DNA from: Owenia fusiformis
Lineage: Eukaryota; Annelida; Polychaeta; Sabellida; Oweniidae
Reading direction: 5' to 3'
Length of the DNA: 64,000 nucleotides
NCBI GenBank assembly: GCA_903813345.2
Contig: CAIIXF020000012.1
Location: 9,938,432 to 10,002,431, forward strand
The notes under the pieces are model-generated. The model was not told the origin of the DNA, did no database searches, and saw nothing but the letters and a program-made list of their open reading frames with translations. Each line of letters begins with the position of its first letter. The first letter of the stretch is position 1. Of this stretch, positions 12,407 through 23,375 are shown in pieces. Made by a program: the position numbers and the translations under genes.

Positions 12407-12855
12407 CTTAAAGTGTTTATTTACTGTAATATGTGGCTCCAAAAATTAAACTAAAACGAACATAAACTTTTGATAAAACCACGTGTCTTGCTTGCGCATG
12501 TGTAAATTTAGTTTTGTCGTGTATTACATTTATTGGGCCAAAAATAATGATACGTGGTTTTCATGTAATTCATTTATAGTTTAATAATTGCCAAAAAATA
12601 TACATAACATCTGTGTAGTTCTCAGACTCGCACCAAGCATCTTAATCAAATATTTAAGTTTATGATAACATTCTCGAGTAGTTGAAACTTTAATTTGATC
12701 TAAGACACAATCGCTATCACTGAATAAAGAGTCAATATGAGTAATAAAAAGCATAGTATACTATTTGGTTACCCTGCTCGTATTTGTCACATGGTCAACG
12801 CTTGGGTAACACCACGTAACACTCTTTTTCGCATAACTTGCATATTTCCGCCTAC
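12407..12855. other. 5' flank of PDI-like gene 2; no gene seen
   Basis: AT-rich sequence between the signal-peptide exon and the 30-bp satellite. It presumably contains the promoter and 5' UTR, but I cannot point to a specific promoter motif. Confidence 0.4.
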
Positions 12856-13195
12856 CATGATATTCATTATTAGTTACCATGGCATTCATCACTAATACTA
12901 AGTTGCCACGATATGTATCAGTAATACTTTGTTATCACGATATGTATCACTAATACTTAGTTGTCACGATATGTATCACTAATACTTAGTTATCACAATG
13001 TGTATCACTAATACTTATTTGTCACGATATGTATCACTAATACTTTGTTGTCACGATATGTATCACTAATACTTAGTTGTCACGATATGTATCACTAATA
13101 CTTAGTTGTCACGATATGTATCACTAATACTTAGTTGTCACGATATGTATCACAAATACTTATTTGTCACAATGTGTAGCACGAATACTGATTAA
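12856..13195. repeat. 30-bp tandem satellite, about 11 copies
   Basis: Units contain GTCACGATATGTATCACTAA followed by TACTTAGTT. Central copies are nearly identical and edge copies diverge (TTACCATGGCATTCATCAC on the left, GTCACAATGTGTAGCACGAA on the right). It lies about 550 bp upstream of the PPxY gene. A single degraded unit occurs near 16050-16080 in the duplicated copy of that upstream region. Confidence 0.9.
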
Positions 13196-13749
13196 GTTGA
13201 TCTGATCAGAAATACTCGTATTATACAATTTATAAAGTTGCCATGATGTAATCAAGCTTAGTTGCCATGGTGTGCATAACAATTTAATATTGCGATTTAC
13301 TTTTTATTACATATTTTTATATGTTTTTTGTCATATAAAAATATGGCTAGTTAAGAAAATCGTATCAATTTTGTTGTCACCTATACAGCTTTGAAAACAA
13401 AAATGTAAAAAAGAAGTGTTGAATGTGAATGAATCGGTAAAATAATTCTGTAATCACGATTCAGAGTTACCGAAACGAGACGACCGAGATCTAAAACGTA
13501 TGAATGGCAGACATGTTTTCTATTTTTAACTTTAAGTTTAAAGTGGTTACTCAGAGCAATACGATACAATAATGTGTAGGATACAAGATATGTCTCAAAA
13601 CATGCATTGTTTCAAACAAATGAAAATAAGTGACGTATAACTAGGCCTACATACATATAAGAACGTTGGACTTGAAAATAGCACTGGAATAAGAGAAATA
13701 AAGGATACATGCGACCAACATTTAAGAATATGGAAATTGGCTGACTTGT

Positions 13750-14664
13750 ATGGTACAAAAAATGTGTAAAGAGAACATTGGTCGGAAAATTGGCGCAATC
13801 ATATTTGCAATTGTATTTTCATCACCCGTTATAGCATCTGCAATAATATTTTGCTCGAACGGTTCATTATTGACTTATATTCTATCTGGAATTTTCATAA
13901 CAGCCACATTATTAGTGTTCGTAAGTTGTGGAATTTGTATATTTAGGGGATGTTCTTGTGAATGTTTGAATGAAAAACTTAGTGAAAATGCACAGGAGGA
14001 TTATGCGAGGTTACTTCCACTTGTTATAGGATCATCAAATGGAATTATACATGACATAGGTGGACTAACAGCACGTTGCAACAGAAGTAACCTGGATATA
14101 AACTTACAGGACCAAGTCTGCAATTTTACTGAAGAAACGACTGCTCATCCGGCTCGCCACTCCCTTTCTACACAACATCATGACAGGAGATCCTTTTGTC
14201 AAGTGTTGGAACTGCCTCAGCCTCCCGCATATGATAGTTTATCTTCTAAAAATGGAACCGGAACCATAGCATATTATGATCCACCTCTAACTCATGATTC
14301 TCCGCCTCCAATTTATGATGCTCCGCCTCCAACTTATGATGTCCAGCCTCCAACTTACGATGCTCAACCACCAGGCTACGATGCTCCGCCTCCGCCACCA
14401 ACTATCGATGCTTCTCAAACATGTGAAGCTCCACCTCCAGCTTATGATGCTCCGCCACCAGCCTATGACACTGCGGCTCCAACTTATGATGCCCCGCCTC
14501 CAACTATCGATGCTTCTCAAACATGTGAAGCTCCGCCCCCAACTTATGATCTACATTCAACGATTGATACCCCAAATTCAACTATTGATGCTCCAGCTCA
14601 AACTATTGACGCTCCACCTCAAACTAATGCTCCTCCTCCAACTATTGATGTTCGAACTCACTAG
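13750..14664 (+). CDS. Intronless two-TM membrane protein with PPxY-repeat tail
   Basis: A single open frame of 304 residues that I do not recognise as a named gene. Residues about 12-35 and 40-65 are two hydrophobic segments (GAIIFAIVFSSPVIASAIIF; YILSGIFITATLLVF). A cysteine cluster (CGICIFRGCSCEC), a candidate palmitoylation site, follows. Residues about 155-300 are a low-complexity proline tail with eight PPxY motifs (PPAY, PPIY, PPTY, PPTY, PPGY, PPAY, PPAY, PPTY), some units decaying to PPTID and one to APTY. PPxY binds WW domains such as those of NEDD4-family ubiquitin ligases, so an adaptor role at membranes is a reasonable inference. AATAAA lies near 14817. Broken copies at 16.0-17.0, 18.95-19.09 and 24.78 kb show the family has spread locally. 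The lack of introns fits a retrocopy or an expanding young gene. Confidence 0.72.
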   Translation: MVQKMCKENIGRKIGAIIFAIVFSSPVIASAIIFCSNGSLLTYILSGIFITATLLVFVSCGICIFRGCSCECLNEKLSENAQEDYARLLPLVIGSSNGIIHDIGGLTARCNRSNLDINLQDQVCNFTEETTAHPARHSLSTQHHDRRSFCQVLELPQPPAYDSLSSKNGTGTIAYYDPPLTHDSPPPIYDAPPPTYDVQPPTYDAQPPGYDAPPPPPTIDASQTCEAPPPAYDAPPPAYDTAAPTYDAPPPTIDASQTCEAPPPTYDLHSTIDTPNSTIDAPAQTIDAPPQTNAPPPTIDVRTH

Positions 14665-15054
14665 AAAGCTGCAATTCAGTGGAGAAGCAAATCAATCCCA
14701 ACGAACATGAAAAAATGGAAGCCATTCTTATCTGAGTATTAAGGAAGTTTGAGTTGCAAATATTCAAAGGGGTGAAGGGCGTCTGTTTCTAGTTTTAACT
14801 CAATGAAATATGAGAAAATAAAAAGGCAACATTGGAAAATAAAAAAAAGTAAATAATAGCAACTAACATGTACACGTATGCATTATTTGAACGATTCGTA
14901 TATTCTGCCCATCACATAATACTGTACGATGTAATACAACATAAATGATATTTCCTAATGCCTTTTCCAAATCCTTTTTGCAAGTTTTATACAATTATGT
15001 AAATAGAAATTAATAAAACCGTGAATTTTTACACAGCATAAACCCCAAAACTCG

Positions 15055-15350
15055 TTGACAATTTTGTCTATTTTGTATCCTTTCCGGTGGTCACTCTTCC
15101 AACCCTTGTCCGTCGATATATTATTACTTCAGTCGTCGTTTCGATCTCTTCCAAGGGACAGGTCAAACAATTTGTCAGTGTCCATGGTCTTTTCGTACAG
15201 AGAATACAGTACTTACTAGTACCTATGGCTTTGTCATGTGCTAGAGTTTGGTGTATTCATTGTCATATGATTGATGTTCAGTGGAGGTGGCGGTTGATAT
15301 TGATATTTGAACCATTCTGTGTTTTCCTGTAGTTTCTTTTAATTTCTCCA
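15055..15350 (-). pseudogene. Relic of a channel terminal exon (copy of 25498-25827)
   Basis: On the minus strand this matches the last exon of the channel gene at 25498-29436 over nearly its full length. It has MVQISISTATST where the intact exon has MVQTSISTATST, then NEYTKL followed by a premature TAG. Stretches such as GACAATTTTGTCTATTTTGT are shared. Indels and the stop show it is dead. No other channel exon accompanies it. Confidence 0.85.
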
Positions 15351-16019
15351 TTTATTGGTCATGTGATCTATATTCAGAATGAGGCTTTAAACTCTAAATG
15401 CAAAATAATGGAGGGATTCTACACTTCTTGATGATGTCATCCAGGTCAATTCACAATCCTAAAACTGGATTTTAAATTATCAGAATTAGATATGTGGTTT
15501 TAACTTTAACGCATTTCAATACGCATCTCCCTTTCAGAAATTGTTCATATAGTGTAGAAGAAACTTTAAATATGTTTAAATTGAGACAGGCAAGATCATC
15601 TTTTTAGAAAATAAGCCTAACATCTTTTAAAAGTGGCAGGGTTGGGCCCTAATCCATAATTTTTCAGAGAGTTGGATTGATATTTTACTACCATGGGGAC
15701 TTCACTTGGTGAAAGATATGACTGTCTAAAATCACTTGCCATACTGCACATGGACCTTTGAAGAGCCAAAACACTACGTTCAGGAAGTGATTTAGTTTTT
15801 TGCGGTTGCAGTCACCCCTGACTGCGTTTTTTGTATTTTTATAGTACAAATGTCTTTTGAGCAGATGTCCAAGGCATCATGTTTTACAACTAACCAACTA
15901 CAGGAGCTATACATACACTGTCACTTCTTCCTTTCCTGAAAAATAAACACAAATAATAGATAAGTATTTTCCAAGGTATAGCGATTTTAACACCCTGTAA
16001 TAGACGTATAGGTATAGGT
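15351..16019. other. Non-genic stretch
   Basis: No exon or clear repeat border. 15590-15660 (GCCTAACATCTTTTAAAAGT, then GGGCCCTAATCCATAATTTT) resembles 660-705 at the left edge, suggesting an old dispersed repeat. Confidence 0.4.
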
Positions 16020-17023
16020 ACCTTGCCTAGCTATGTGTGAATAAAACGTATGCATCACTTATACTTAGCTACCGCAGTCTAATAATTGAAATAGTTTACA
16101 TCTATGCAGTTTTTGAGACAAAATATAAAAAAAATGTGAAAACTCTGTACAACACTTTAGTAAGTATTTGTTAAGAGGACCATCGAGGCAAAGCGACCGC
16201 GGCCTAACAAGTATAAGTGAATAACATGGTTTCATCTTTCTTTTTTTAACTAAACGTGAACACAGTTACTCATGAAAAAACAAGATAGATAAAAGAGAAC
16301 CCAGTGACTCGCAACGCTGAAACTTGAAACGATACAGGGACGTGTAACGGTACAAGGATGTGTCTCAAAATACATTGCATTGTTTCAAACATGTGAAAAG
16401 TACGTTACGGATATATCTACAGGGTGTCCCGAAAGTATGCCCCCCCCCTAGGCAGGCATACGCCTATGTGCCCATAGTATGTGTCATATATCACTTTAAA
16501 GCTTATCCAACGTTACATTGATTTGCCAAGTATCATGGTTCAACTCACAAATAGGAAAAAGTTACAGGCATTTCAAAACTTAGTGTTTGGCCAAAATTAA
16601 AGTTAAATTCAGTATCCTGGAAACAGCGCTAGCCACTATAGGACCAAAAATGTGGATGCTATCGTCAAAGAAAAGATGGGTATTGAGTTGTAAAAAGAGG
16701 TTAGTGAGGGTAGATACTCCAAGGAAATTCTTCTAAAATGCCTCAAAAAGGTTTTATGGGCATTACAAAGTGCCATACCCCTATTTGAAGTGCATTTAAG
16801 GTCATGTCTGGAAAGAATTGCTGCTGTTATCATGGCCAAGGGAGACACATCGACCATTAATTTTGGTAAAACACTACATATGCCCAAGCCTCCTGCATAT
16901 GATACTTTGTCTGCTGAAAATGGTGTCCGACCCTTAGTATATGATGCTCCACCCCCAGCTTACGATGCTCCGCCTCTTATATATAAAGCTCCGCCTCCAA
17001 TTTTACGGAGTTTGGAGAAATAG
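16020..17023 (+). pseudogene. Decayed second copy of the PPxY gene region, interrupted by a mariner relic
   Basis: 16050-16415 resembles the upstream flank of the intact gene (13270-13640), including TGTCTCAAAA followed by CATTGTTTCAAAC. The membrane-spanning half is absent and a transposon relic sits there instead. From about 16880 the tail resumes as KPPAYDTLSAENG with further PPAY/PPLIY units, then a frameless end near 17023. It cannot encode the original protein. Confidence 0.75.
16420..16875 (+). mobile_element. Mariner/IS630-type transposon relic
   Basis: It begins with ACAGGGTGTCCCGAAAGTA, a typical mariner-like terminus, then runs through frames interrupted by stops. The last part (HLRSCLERIAAVIMAKGD) resembles the C-terminus of a mariner-family transposase. 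The right terminus is not clear. A 77-residue open frame (16790-17023) runs from this relic into the PPxY remnant. Confidence 0.5.
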
Positions 17024-17120
17024 ACCCGTGGGCCACCCCATCTATGAAGCCCTATCTATCATCTGACAAACAGCTGCTTCAGCTTCCGATACACAAGGCT
17101 ACAACTACTCACTGCATATA

Positions 17121-18838
17121 TAAGGGTTATGTACTGGGAGGTTTTGGATATGGGATTTATCCAGAGGGAGATATGCATATCTACCTGAGGGACCATAGGG
17201 ACCGAAGGTAGATGTGCATATCTCACGAGGGATGAGCCCAATATCCAAACCGACCGTACATAACTGCTTTATCCTATACCAAGTAGAGTTTTTTAATTTT
17301 CTTTCAATTTTTTTTTATTTTTTCAATTTTTTTTCACATTTTTCAATTTTTTCAATTTTTCTGTTTTTTTCTTTTTTTGAATTTGTTATTTTTTCACATT
17401 TTTTCTTTTTTCAATTTTTCTTATTTTTTCAAATTGTTTTTCGAAGCTGGAAGATATGCCCTGGAGCGGGAGATATGGTGGGAGATATGAGATATATTAA
17501 TATACAAAATGTTCAAAGGTATACATATTTGGGAATTGTCTTAAGTGCTTCGGGATCTTTTAAACCGGCCCAACAAAACATAAAAGAAAAAGCAAATAAA
17601 GCCATGTTTAAACTTTATCAATTGACAAGCGGCACAGAGATGAAGTCTTCACTGAAAATGAAATTGTATGATCAACTTATCAAACCCGTCGCTTTATACG
17701 GTTCGAAAATATGGTGTAATGATATATATACCAAGCGTGACTGCCAAACTAATCGAGATATTGAACAGAAATACGAAAGTGCTTTAATTGAAAACAATCA
17801 TATTCGGTTCCAAAAATATGTTCTCGGGGTTCACAGAAAAGCCACAAACATGGCAGTAAGAGGAGAATTGGGAAGAATACCTTTGGTAGTTGATATTATA
17901 AAAAGACAAATCAAATACCTCGGTGATTTAGAGTTGAGTTCAAATGGGAGCTTACTAAACGATTCATTAATTATAAGTAAAACATTTGATTTAACAAATA
18001 ACACATTTACATGGCACAAACAACTCAAAAATATACTGTGCCATATTAAAATAAAAATGTCTGATGAATTGAATCTTGAAGATAGGGTAAACATAGAGAT
18101 GAGCACAAATAGGCTTGCTATTAAAGTCAAAAAGAAACTAATAGAGAGATATCAAGTATATTGGAAGAATCTGATAAGTGGGAATGGGGGGACACTTAGA
18201 TTATTTAAACAACTAAAATCGCACTTTGGATTTGAACACTACCTTTCAGAAACGACACTTTCAAATGCTAAACATTTAACTAGATTACGTATAAGCGCCC
18301 ACAATCTAGAGATAGAGAGAGGCCGATATACAAAACCAATTACTGATCTTAATAGTCGATTTTGTAAAATATGCAAGGACTCGGTTATAGAAGATGAAAC
18401 ACACTTTTTATTCAAATGTAAAAAATTGGAGTTTATCAGAAAATCCCATATTGAAAAACTTGAAAACCTGTGTCGTAATTTTAAAAACATGAATGACCAC
18501 CAAAAGACAATTTTTCTATTGACGAGTGAGGGGATCATATTAAAAGAATCTGCTGACATGATAAAGTATCTAATGATGGGTAGAGACAGGATTCTTATAT
18601 CAAAGTAACATTTTATATGTCATTTGAAGAATGTAATTCTATTTTCTTTACTTTATTGCCTATATTTACTGTTATTGAAAATTGTATACTGGATGTACGT
18701 TTGGCCCTAAAAGGGCATCAGTACTAATAAAATCCTATTATTATTATGGAGGTTCAGGAGATGGAAACCTCAAAATCAGGATATGGGATATATCTTACAA
18801 ACTTATCACCCTAAAACTCTACTTGGCATAGGATAATA
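17121..18838 (+). mobile_element. Copy 1 of a ~400-bp palindrome-rich repeat, split by a LINE
   Basis: The left part (17121-17300: GGGTTATGTACTGGGAGG, TAGATATGCATATC-like palindromes, then TCCTATACCAAGTAGAG), the fragment 17440-17495 and the right part 18749-18838 together match the reverse complement of the unbroken element at 20905-21308. A poly-T/pyrimidine tract (17285-17425) and the LINE at about 17497-18748 are extra. No coding capacity of its own. Confidence 0.75.
17497..18748 (+). mobile_element. 5'-truncated non-LTR retrotransposon, ORF2 C-terminal part
   Basis: An uninterrupted frame to the stop at 18608 encodes the thumb region after a reverse transcriptase (YTYLGIVLSASGSF) and a C-terminal zinc knuckle: CKIC, then H and C in a C-x2-C-x9-H-x4-C pattern (ETHFLFKC). 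The 3' end has GGGCATCAGTACTAATAAAA and a short ATT repeat tail. The catalytic RT core is missing, as expected for 5' truncation. The longer annotated-looking frame upstream (from 17214) is only poly-T reading as Phe. Confidence 0.82.
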
Positions 18839-18954
18839 TGCCATATCCCAAACATACGATCCTATACCTGTGTTTCCCATATTTGTCTACACCCCAATAT
18901 ATACAATATATATCAAAAACTACCTGTAATTAATTGCCCGATCAGCCTCTTAAA

Positions 18955-19090
18955 TATTATTTTTATTTCCTGAAAATGGTTTCCGACCTTTGGCATATGA
19001 TGCTCCGCCTCCGACTTATGATGCTCCGCCTTAAACGTATGCTCCTGCTTAAAGTATTGATGTTTCACCTCCACTATTCACTGGCATGTA
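18955..19090 (+). pseudogene. Third fragment of the PPxY gene
   Basis: It reads ENGFRPLAYDAPPPTYDAPP, then an in-frame stop, TYAPA, another stop and SIDVSPP. It shares ENG-x-RPL with copy 2, so it derives from copy 2 or a common parent rather than from the intact gene. Confidence 0.75.
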
Positions 19091-19623
19091 GCGGCCCTGA
19101 TATCGATAAATTCTACACGCAATATAACCCGATTTTAGATGCTTGGTTAAAACTTTACACGAAAAAGCCTCGATATCCGGGCATTTACTCTTACACTGAA
19201 CTGAAAATAGCATCGTCTAAACGTGTATGTCTTGGCTTCCGGGTAAGTTTATCAACATTTATACTCAATTGAAAGAGCAGTCGTGCTTATATCGTGTACC
19301 AGTTTGATTGTTTTATATGTGTGTGTATTTATAATATGATAGTCTAGTAATACCGTGTCGTTTAGAACAAGTGCTAGATATCGAACTGATGACCTGAAAT
19401 TAGATTATTGGACTGATCGCGCATCTGATATTAGATGATTAATTTGCATTGAATCTGATATTAACTTGCAGCCCAATACTACAGTAAATACCATGACTTT
19501 ACATTAGAATGATAACACGGCCTCATATTCTAATTCATTATACGTCCATTGCAGGCCAAAAATGTTTCAATGGGGATATTGTAATGCACACGAGAATACA
19601 TTCGATTCGTATATATTGACACC

Positions 19624-20797
19624 CTAGTTGTCCGAAACCCAGTTGTCCGAAACCCAGTTGTCCGAAACCCAATTCCCCGAAACCCAGTTGTCCGAAACCC
19701 ATTACTCCGAAAAATAAAGTCATAATTTACCAGAGAAAGGGGGGGGGCGCAGCTTACTTAAGCTTACGTCAGTTTCATGCCATGTATTTGGCCAAATTAA
19801 TGGCATGGACGCATTCTGATATTCATAGATCTCTCTCTCACTTTGAATTGCATCCATTGCATGGCGTTACCAGAATGGCAGGAACGGGAGATTTATTTTA
19901 CATTGTGATTCTAAAAAAGGTTATTAAAACACAATATATATTACGGAACAGTTTATCTTATCTTCTTCAATCTCTTTTATATAGGCAAAATAAAATGAAA
20001 CATTTTGAAACAGATAAAATAAGGTATCGCATAGAACTTTAAGAATAAAACAGTATACAAATTACGTTGTCAAAATATTTCGTCGCATTTAATTTCTTAG
20101 TCTCAGTCTCTTATCAAATCGTAAAAGAATAAAACATTCTAAACTTAATCACTTGGGATTTATGTTTCGGCATTCGTTTCAGGCATTTGTTTTTTATGTT
20201 CTTCTCCTAAAATGTTTTGTTTGACAATAATCAGAGAAAGTGCGTATACGTATAAATATGCCACGCAAACAAACGGGTGTGACTTCAATTTCTTGTGTCT
20301 GAGGACGTATTGGGAACGAGGTAGAGTTAAAGAATTCTTATAAACAAATGTATTGGATAAGTTAATTTCTGATGGATCTGGATAAAATATATTTCAAAAC
20401 TTTGTCAACACTAGATAACTTCATTTAGGCAGATATAGTATCTTGATATATTTGGCTATCATGCGTTTAAAATACGTTCCTAAAACTATGAAGACGTTGG
20501 GTGAGAAATATTGCTATTGTACGTTCGAAAAGTATTTGGTTGTATTTTGTAGTTCTCAAGTTACCCATGAACTTTCGTGGGCTAATTAACGTCTTGACTT
20601 AGCATATTTAGCCTAATTTTGCAATGATGTCAACGTGATTCAAATGTTATGCTGTCGTGATTCGCAGAGGTTGCGACAAGATTCGTTTTAAGAAATTGTA
20701 TTTTTTGATAAGATCCCCTAATTTTCGGAGAACTTGGTTTCAGACAACTGGGTTTCGGAGAATTGAGTTTCGGACAACTGGGTTTCGGACAACTGGA
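19624..20797. mobile_element. Foldback element II with 15-bp tandem-repeat arms
   Basis: The left arm (19624-19712) has about five copies of GTTGTCCGAAACCCA. The right arm (20721-20797) is the reverse-complement array (TGGGTTTCGGACAAC). The ~1 kb between is AT-rich with no credible gene. Pro-rich open frames over the arms are the repeat translated. The architecture matches foldback element I, and both arm units contain GACAACT. Confidence 0.8.
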
Positions 20798-20904
20798 TTG
20801 ACCCCTATGAGGGTTGATCATACATCAATTGAACATGGAGATTTTCCTGTACACTTTTCCCAAACATGTGGAATAGACTAGATGCGAGTAGAAATTATCT
20901 TGAT

Positions 20905-21308
20905 TTATCCTATGCCAAGTAGGGTTTTAGGGAGATAAGTTGGTAAGATATATGCCGTATCCTGATTTTGAGGTTTCCATATCAAGAACCTCCATATCTC
21001 CCGTCATATCTCCCGCTTCGGTGCTTATCTTCCCGCTTCGGGGCGTATCTTCCCGCTTCCAAAAAAGTGGAAATGCAATAAAATGACTTTGCATATGAAT
21101 GATTTGTTTATTTTTTACACCTTGTACTACTGAAAACTCTACTTGGTATAGGATAAAGCAGTTATGTACGGTCGGTTTGGATATTGGGTTCATCCCTCGT
21201 GAGATATGCACATCTACTTTCTGTCCCTACGGTCCCTCAGGTAGATATGCATATCTCCCTCTGGAAAAACCCCGTATACAAAACCTCCCAGTACATAACC
21301 CTTATTTA
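20905..21308 (-). mobile_element. Copy 2 of the palindrome-rich repeat (unbroken)
   Basis: The reverse complement of copy 1, running from TTATCCTATGCCAAGTAGGG to CCTCCCAGTACATAACCC. It contains self-complementary stretches such as GATATGCATATC and repeated CTTCCCGCTTC units. About 404 bp; no coding potential seen. Confidence 0.75.
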
Positions 21309-21403
21309 TCCCATGGTTACAAGGATATTGATCGAATATCACGTGAAGATATAATTGATACGTGGATGAAGATATCATATTTTAGCAAACAATTCCCAAA
21401 TCA

Positions 21404-21486
21404 TCGAATATCACTTTTGAAACCATCGAATATCACTTTTTGAAAGGTGATATTCGATGGTTTCATAAGTGATATTCGATGGTTTT
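21404..21486. repeat. Hairpin built of inverted ATATCACTT/CCATCGAAT units
   Basis: CATCGAATATCACTTTTGAAACCATCG and its inverse alternate: two forward units meet two reverse units at TTTTTGAAAGG near 21440. It could fold into a perfect or near-perfect stem of about 35 bp. Confidence 0.75.
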
Positions 21487-21529
21487 GATTTTTTCAATTT
21501 TTTTTATTAATTCAGCAAAACGATTGTTT

Positions 21530-23375
21530 ATGAATACCTAGCAAGAGCTCAAAAAGTTCAATCATCTATTTATCTCAAAAAGACCTCAAAAACTGAGCTT
21601 GAATTAGAAATATGTCTTCTAAAATCTTCCTCGCCTGGACCTGATGGGATTCTACCATCACTTATTAAGTCTGTAAGACAGTTTTTAATTGATCCGCTCT
21701 TGTATATATTTAACTTATCTTTTAAATCTGGTATTTCCCAGACGCCCTCAAATTGGCCAAAGTAACACCTGTATTTAAAAAAGGAGTCACTACAAATCCT
21801 TCGAACTATAGACCAATTTCAGTTTTATCGGTATTTTCTAAATTGTTAGAAAAGCTCATGCACGCCAAACTCACTGGTTTTTTAGAACGTTTTGAAATTA
21901 TTTTTACTTATCAATTTGGATTTCAGAAATTCAACTCTACCTACATGGCCATTTTATATTTCATTGAACAAATTCGAAAATCAACTGATTTGGGGAAAAC
22001 GAGCATTGGCATAACATTAGATTTTTCCAAGGCCTTTGACACTATTAATCATGACATTTTGATACAAAAACTTGAATATTATGGCATCAGAGGAATAGCT
22101 AAGTCCTGGTTTGAAAGTTATTTAAAAGACCGCAAACAATATATCACCATTAACAATTATGAATCTAAACAATCATCTCTAAATTGTGGTGTTCCGCAGG
22201 GCTCGGTACTTGGACCACTATTATTTATTCTTTACATAAATGATCTGCCTTTTGTTGACCCTAATCTAAAATTTATTATGTTTGCTGATGACACCAATCT
22301 TCTTGATAGTGATTAAGATTTAAATGAACATATGACTAGAACTAATGCACACTTGAATTCAATAGATGACTGGATAAAAGCAAACAAACTTTCACTTAAT
22401 ATTGGCAAAACCAATGCTATTCTATTTGGACCCAAAAAAATCAAACAAATCTGAATCTCAAAATAAGCAATGAGAACATAAATTTCCGGGATAAAATTGA
22501 CTTTCTTGGAATTATTATTGATAAAAACTTGAAATTTAAAGAGCACATAAAATCTATTGAAACAAAGATTTCTCGCGTCATTGGTTCTCTTTATCACATT
22601 AAACATCTACTTCAAATAGACAGTTTCAAAACAATTTACTACTCATTGATACACTCTCAATTAAATTATTGCAACATAATCTGGGGTAACACATTTAAAT
22701 CATTTTATGATCGTCTACATAAACTGCAGAAACAATTCTTAAGGCTAGCTTTAAATAAGGATAGACTTTCTCACTCCGCTCCCTTATTTGAAGATCTTAA
22801 CATATTAAATATTTTTGATGTCAACAGATATTGTACTGGTCAGTTCATGTACAAAATATTTAATAAGCACCCCAGTCTTCCAAAAAATCTATTTCAAGAC
22901 TTGTTTGATATCAACATTAATATTCATCATCATTACACAAGACAATTGCATTATTTTCATATCCCTAAATGCTCTAAACTTTCCCTTCGCTATCTAGGTC
23001 CTAATCTTTGGAATGCTCTACCACATGATATTAAAAAATGCTCCACTCTAAATATTTTCAAATCTTCATATAAAAAACTACTCATCTATCGATAATGTAT
23101 AATACCAATATCATACTATACTGTTGATTTTATACTGATACCTGATTTTTGTAACATTTTTACATTGTACATCCTTAGATTAATTGTTAATACCATTTTT
23201 ATATACCTACATGTAACATAATATAAGTGTTTTCTTTTATATGTAGTCTAGATGTCATTTTAATGATTTCTGTTAGACCGCAACATATACCCACTAGGGT
23301 GTCTAGCGGCTTGTTTTTAAAGTGTATATTATATAAGAATTATGAAATAAATTGAATTGAATTGAATTGAATTAT
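21530..23375 (+). mobile_element. CR1/Jockey-like LINE, ORF2 with RT, broken
   Basis: Encodes a reverse transcriptase with SSSPGPDGI, PVFKKG, NYRPIS, DFSKAFDTINH, GVPQGSVLGP and FADDTNLL (the catalytic DD is intact). A one-base frameshift lies near 21740 (FKSGI|FPDALK), a stop follows the FADD block at 22314, and the frame then shifts into the C-terminal part (22529-23095, ending FKSSYKKLLIY). The 3' end carries a repeated ATTGA tail (to 23375). The breaks make it inactive. A second 3' fragment of the same family is at about 45237-45739. Confidence 0.88.

Noticed and set aside
12856-13195. Possible CRISPR-like array
   Set aside because: Units are directly adjacent without unique spacers, and the context is eukaryotic; it is a satellite.
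14287-14710. Long open frames in other readings over the PPxY repeats
   Set aside because: Low-complexity shadows of the repeat array in the 13750-14664 gene.
17214-17460. Phe-rich N-terminal extension of the LINE frame
   Set aside because: Translation of a poly-T tract inside the palindrome-rich repeat; unrelated to the LINE protein.
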